Assembly: GCF_006517275.1 (NCBI RefSeq)
Contig: NZ_CP041191.1
Location: 5,389,001 to 5,453,000, forward strand
Direction: 5' to 3'
From: Labrenzia sp. PHM005
GTDB taxonomy: Bacteria > Pseudomonadota > Alphaproteobacteria > Rhizobiales > Stappiaceae
Length of the DNA: 64,000 nt
In this document: positions 60,937 to 64,000 of the stretch, piece by piece
Layout: the number at the start of each line of letters is the position of its first letter
Numbering within the stretch: the first letter of the stretch is position 1
Position numbers and translations under genes: made by a program
Notes under the pieces: generated by a model
What the model was told of the DNA's origin: nothing
What the model saw: only the letters and a program-made list of their open reading frames with translations
The model's database searches: none

Positions 60937-63063
60937 ATGACTGATTTGATGTCGCTCGCCCCGGCGCTGAAAGCCGCGCTGGCGAAACGTGGCTATGAAA
61001 GCCTCACCCCGGTTCAGGAAAGTGTCCTGAGCGAAGCCCCCGCTGAAGCAGATCTTCTTGTCTCCGCGCAAACCGGTTCAGGCAAAACCGTTGCATTTGG
61101 CCTGGCATTGGCTTCGACCATCCTCGGCGAAGAGGAAACGCTCGGCAAACCCGGCGCTCCAGTGGCACTCGCGATTGCTCCGACACGTGAACTTGCACTG
61201 CAGGTGAAGGAAGAACTCACCTGGCTTTACGGCGAAGCTGGCGCAGTCACAGCGTCTTGCGTCGGCGGCATGGATCCGCGTACCGAACGCCGAGCCTTGG
61301 ACCGGGGAGTCCATATCGTTGTCGGCACTCCGGGTCGTCTGCGCGACCATATTGAACGCGGAGCCCTCGATCTTTCAGAATTGCGCGCTGTCGTGCTCGA
61401 CGAAGCCGATGAAATGCTCGACATGGGCTTCCGTGAAGATTTGGAGTTCATTCTGGACGCAGCGCCACAAGAGCGCCGGACCTTGATGTTCTCCGCGACA
61501 GTTCCCAGGCCGATTGCCGAGCTTGCCAAGCGTTTTCAGAAAGATGCCGTACGCCTGTCCACGATCAATGCCCGTGAGCAGCATGTTGATATCGACTATG
61601 TGGCACACCCCGTGGCACCGAATGAGCGCGAAAACGCCATCATCAACGTTCTACGCCTGCACGAAGCAGAAAAGGCGATCGTATTCTGCCAGACTCGTGA
61701 AGGTGTCAGCCGCCTAACCGCCCGGCTTGCAAATCGAGGCTTCTCAATTGTCTCGCTTTCTGGTGAACTCAGCCAGGAGCAGCGGACAGCCGCTCTCACC
61801 GCTATGAAGAACGGCACGGCCAGGGTTTGTGTGGCAACCGACGTCGCCGCCCGCGGCATCGACCTGCCAAATTTGGACTTGGTGATTCACGCTGATCTGC
61901 CGACCGGAAAAGCGGCCCTCCTTCACCGATCAGGTCGAACTGGCCGCGCGGGCCGCAAAGGCACCTGCGTGCTGATGGTTCCGTTCCCACGCCGCCGTCA
62001 GGCTGAACGCACCCTTCATTTTGCAAACATCACGGCCACCTGGAAAGGCGCACCGACGTCGGATGAAATTCGCGCGAAGGACAAGGAAAGGCTGCTGGCC
62101 GATCCGGTCTTGTCCGCCGAACTGGAAGAAGAAGAACGGGCAATTGCCGTAGAACTTCTGGCACTTCACAGTGCGGAGCAGCTGGCAGCAGCGTTCGTCA
62201 AATTGCGTCAATCCCGCTTGCCTGCACCGGAAGATGTTGGTGAGCTGAATGAATCATCACTCAAAGGACGCGACGCCGGCGCACGTGGCGGCCGCAGCGC
62301 CGAAATCACCGGCAAATTTGATGACGGTGTTTGGTTCTCATTGTCTCTCGGACATCGGCAGCGCGCAGAACCACGTTGGATCCTCCCACTGATTTGCCGT
62401 GCTGGTCACGTCACTAAACGTGAAGTCGGTGCCATCAAGATCTTCCAGAACCAGCTCTATTTTGAAATAGACGGAAAACACGGCGAACGCTTCAACGAAG
62501 TTGTCAAACGCGAAGGTACCGGCGAGGAAAACGTCAACATCACGCTTCTCGATGCGCGTGGCGGCAAAATCCCGCAACCGCCGAAGGAAGACAACTTCCG
62601 GGGCGGTGGCAATCGGGATCGAGGCAACCGCTTCCGGGGAGATCGCGGAGACAGAAATGACCGCGGTGATCGCGGCGACCGCGGCGGCTACCAGAACCGC
62701 CGGCCGCGCAAAGGCGATGCCCCGGACTATGAAGAGATGGGCCGGGAAGACACACTGAAACCGGACAGGCCGAAACGCGGCCCGAAGCGCGACTTCGATG
62801 GTCCGCGTGGCAAAAAGCGCCGCCGGGACGACGGTGATGCCGCTCCACATCATCCGGCCTATGAACCGCTGGATATGAAGGCACTCTCCGGCGACCGGGA
62901 CGGTGATGCCCCGCGCAAAGCCCGTAAGCCACGCGATACCGACGGTGAAGCCCCACGCAAAGGCAAACCGAAAGCCGGCGGCAAACCGGCCGGGGCCAAA
63001 AAGAAGGCGCCGAAGAAAAATAAACCGTCCCGTGCCCAGCGCAAGGCGGACCGCGCGAAGTAA
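60937..63063 (+). CDS. DEAD-box RNA helicase with DbpA-like RNA-binding domain
   Basis: A 708-residue ATP-dependent RNA helicase. Motifs: LTPVQE (Q motif), AQTGSGKT (about 44-51), PTRELALQV, VVLDEADEMLDMGF, SAT, and C-terminal helicase motifs VFCQTREGVSRL, ATDVAARGIDLP and HRSGRTGRAG. A DbpA-type RRM-like domain follows (about 455-530), then a long basic tail of some 170 residues rich in Arg-Gly-Asp (NRDRGNRFRGDRGDRNDRGD) and Lys, which probably binds RNA. Roles in ribosome assembly or cold adaptation are typical for the family. A strong terminator follows. The ATG at 60937 is preceded only by a weak ribosome site. Confidence 0.94.
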   Translation: MTDLMSLAPALKAALAKRGYESLTPVQESVLSEAPAEADLLVSAQTGSGKTVAFGLALASTILGEEETLGKPGAPVALAIAPTRELALQVKEELTWLYGEAGAVTASCVGGMDPRTERRALDRGVHIVVGTPGRLRDHIERGALDLSELRAVVLDEADEMLDMGFREDLEFILDAAPQERRTLMFSATVPRPIAELAKRFQKDAVRLSTINAREQHVDIDYVAHPVAPNERENAIINVLRLHEAEKAIVFCQTREGVSRLTARLANRGFSIVSLSGELSQEQRTAALTAMKNGTARVCVATDVAARGIDLPNLDLVIHADLPTGKAALLHRSGRTGRAGRKGTCVLMVPFPRRRQAERTLHFANITATWKGAPTSDEIRAKDKERLLADPVLSAELEEEERAIAVELLALHSAEQLAAAFVKLRQSRLPAPEDVGELNESSLKGRDAGARGGRSAEITGKFDDGVWFSLSLGHRQRAEPRWILPLICRAGHVTKREVGAIKIFQNQLYFEIDGKHGERFNEVVKREGTGEENVNITLLDARGGKIPQPPKEDNFRGGGNRDRGNRFRGDRGDRNDRGDRGDRGGYQNRRPRKGDAPDYEEMGREDTLKPDRPKRGPKRDFDGPRGKKRRRDDGDAAPHHPAYEPLDMKALSGDRDGDAPRKARKPRDTDGEAPRKGKPKAGGKPAGAKKKAPKKNKPSRAQRKADRAK

Positions 63064-63066
63064 GTC

Positions 63067-63097
63067 AAAGGCCCACCTAAGCGTGGGCCTTTTCCTT
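63067..63097 (+). terminator. Intrinsic terminator after the DEAD-box helicase gene
   Basis: AAAGGCCCAC, loop CTAAGC, GTGGGCCTTTT, then CCTTTTTTC. It begins four bases after the stop and also faces the convergent MipA/OmpV gene. Confidence 0.9.
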
Positions 63098-63117
63098 TTT
63101 TCGGTCGTCTTCCTCGT

Positions 63118-63972
63118 CTAGAAGGCAAATGACAACCCCACACCAGCTTTGAACTGATCTGCGGACCCCTCATCCTTGACGATTGGACTGTCCGCCGCAT
63201 CACCCAACAAACGCGTATAAGATGCCCGGCCAACAAGCCCCCAGCGATCGGTCATCTTATATGTCATGGTTGCCTGGATACCGACGTCTTTCACACCTCC
63301 ATTGGCTGTGTAGGCTGCCAGGCCTGAGTTTATCGCACCAGCCCCGGTCACGCCGAAATATGTATTCATGTAGCCATCACTGGCGAAGCCAACTTCTGTT
63401 TCCAGTCCAACGCCAAGTCTCTCAGTCGCGGAAAACTGATATCCCGCCCGGATTTTGCCGCTTGTCCCTTCATGCACACCGGAAAGATCGGTCATCAGCT
63501 CTGCAGAAACCTCGAAAACATCCGATTGCGCGAGAAGGGAGTTGAACTGGTAGGCAACAAAACCACCCGCCTCAAAGGCCCCATCGATGGCGTCAAGTCT
63601 GTCGATTACAGTGTTCGATACATTGTCCCGCCCCATTCGGTACTTCACAGCCGGGCCAAATTGGAAGGCCGCATCTGGGCGCAAGTTCAGACTCGCTTCC
63701 GGTCCTTTGATTTCCAGACCCAACCCCATTGCCCTCAAGTTGGTGTAGAACTGAGGTATCGGAATGTACTCTTTGGCGCCCTCGTATTCAGGCTCAGCTG
63801 CTGCGCCAAACACCGCAACTCCATGGACTCCTTGCGCGGCACGGCTGCCCAGGTCGGCCCAGCCGACCGAATTGCTGCCGCTTAAATCCGCTGCAAGTGC
63901 TGGTACATGCGAGCAGCTTCCGACAGCAAATAAGGCCAACGCCCCAAAGGAACATCCTTTGTTCATGAACAC
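63118..63972 (-). CDS. MipA/OmpV-family outer-membrane protein
   Basis: A 284-residue exported beta-barrel. The signal peptide runs to about residue 27 (ALALFAVGSCSHVPALAAD). The mature part has MipA/OmpV features: GVAVFGAAAEPEYEGAKEYIPIPQF early, then alternating strands, FGVTGAGAINSGLAAYTANGGVKDVGI late, and a terminal GVGLSFAF ending in Phe. Members are scaffold or porin-like proteins; one (MipA) links murein enzymes. Start: a GTG at 63972 lies eight bases after GGAGG; an ATG at 63966 and a GTG at 63978 are alternatives. Confidence 0.87.
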   Translation of the reverse strand: MFMNKGCSFGALALFAVGSCSHVPALAADLSGSNSVGWADLGSRAAQGVHGVAVFGAAAEPEYEGAKEYIPIPQFYTNLRAMGLGLEIKGPEASLNLRPDAAFQFGPAVKYRMGRDNVSNTVIDRLDAIDGAFEAGGFVAYQFNSLLAQSDVFEVSAELMTDLSGVHEGTSGKIRAGYQFSATERLGVGLETEVGFASDGYMNTYFGVTGAGAINSGLAAYTANGGVKDVGIQATMTYKMTDRWGLVGRASYTRLLGDAADSPIVKDEGSADQFKAGVGLSFAF

Positions 63973-64000
63973 AGTCACAACCTCCGTCTAAATCCGGCCG

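Noticed and set aside
1..64000. tRNA genes, rRNA, CRISPR arrays, insertion sequences, prophage genes
   Set aside because: None seen on reading both strands; intergenic gaps are short and contain no cloverleaf-like or regularly spaced repeats.

Overview
The window looks like a chromosomal segment of a marine or soil alphaproteobacterium, most likely from the Hyphomicrobiales near Roseibium/Labrenzia (Stappiaceae). This is inferred from gene content, not from a marker gene: a FixL/FixJ and Crp/Fnr oxygen cascade with a full ccoNOQP-ccoGHIS set, a urea ABC transporter, a TAXI-type TRAP transporter, a BCCT transporter, a BKACE enzyme and two transporter-kinase fusions. I see no rRNA, tRNA, CRISPR array, insertion sequence or prophage. 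Nearly every stretch is protein-coding, with short, often divergent promoter regions.

Layout. 1-5.7 kb: the 3' end of a repeat protein; a divergent XRE-cupin regulator with azlCD (branched-chain amino acid export) and a tandem operator between them; an alpha/beta hydrolase; an LCAD-type acyl-CoA dehydrogenase with an AraC regulator. 5.9-13.7 kb: a TAXI-TRAP transporter and a cupin protein, converging on a two-gene signalling operon made of an NCS1-permease/hybrid histidine kinase fusion and a LuxR-type response regulator. 14.2-17.4 kb: an enlarged BKACE enzyme and a convergent BCCT transporter. 17.8-23.7 kb: urtABCDE, with a terminator and a palindromic repeat element between urtA and urtB. 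23.9-28.2 kb: UDP-glucose dehydrogenase, an ExoY-like sugar transferase, aroQ, a receiver protein and two small ORFs. 28.4-36.6 kb: the cbb3 oxidase structural genes (ccoNOQP) and assembly genes (ccoGHIS), with a perfect FNR/FixK box before ccoN. 36.7-40.8 kb: an outer-membrane barrel, an AbrB-family membrane protein and a VCBS/cadherin-like repeat protein. 41.1-45.9 kb: hemN with its own FNR box, a Crp/Fnr regulator, a lone receiver, fixJ and a heme-PAS fixL. 45.9-54.5 kb: an aminotransferase, a CrbS-like SSS-STAC-PAS hybrid kinase, a GGDEF/EAL protein and a CrbR/ErdR-like response regulator. 55-64 kb: a thioesterase-like protein, a secreted coiled-coil protein, an ATP-dependent DNA ligase, a NIT/PilZ chemoreceptor, a DEAD-box RNA helicase and a MipA/OmpV protein.

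How the genes fit together. The clearest functional block is microaerobic respiration: FixL senses O2 through a heme PAS domain, FixJ would activate the Crp/Fnr gene, and that regulator would act at the boxes before ccoN and hemN to produce a high-affinity oxidase and O2-independent heme synthesis. The second theme is uptake linked to sensing: two sensor kinases carry whole transporter domains (NCS1 and SSS), and each has a LuxR-family response regulator in or near its locus. The NCS1-kinase system, with a cysteine-rich module between permease and kinase, is the best candidate for something little described.
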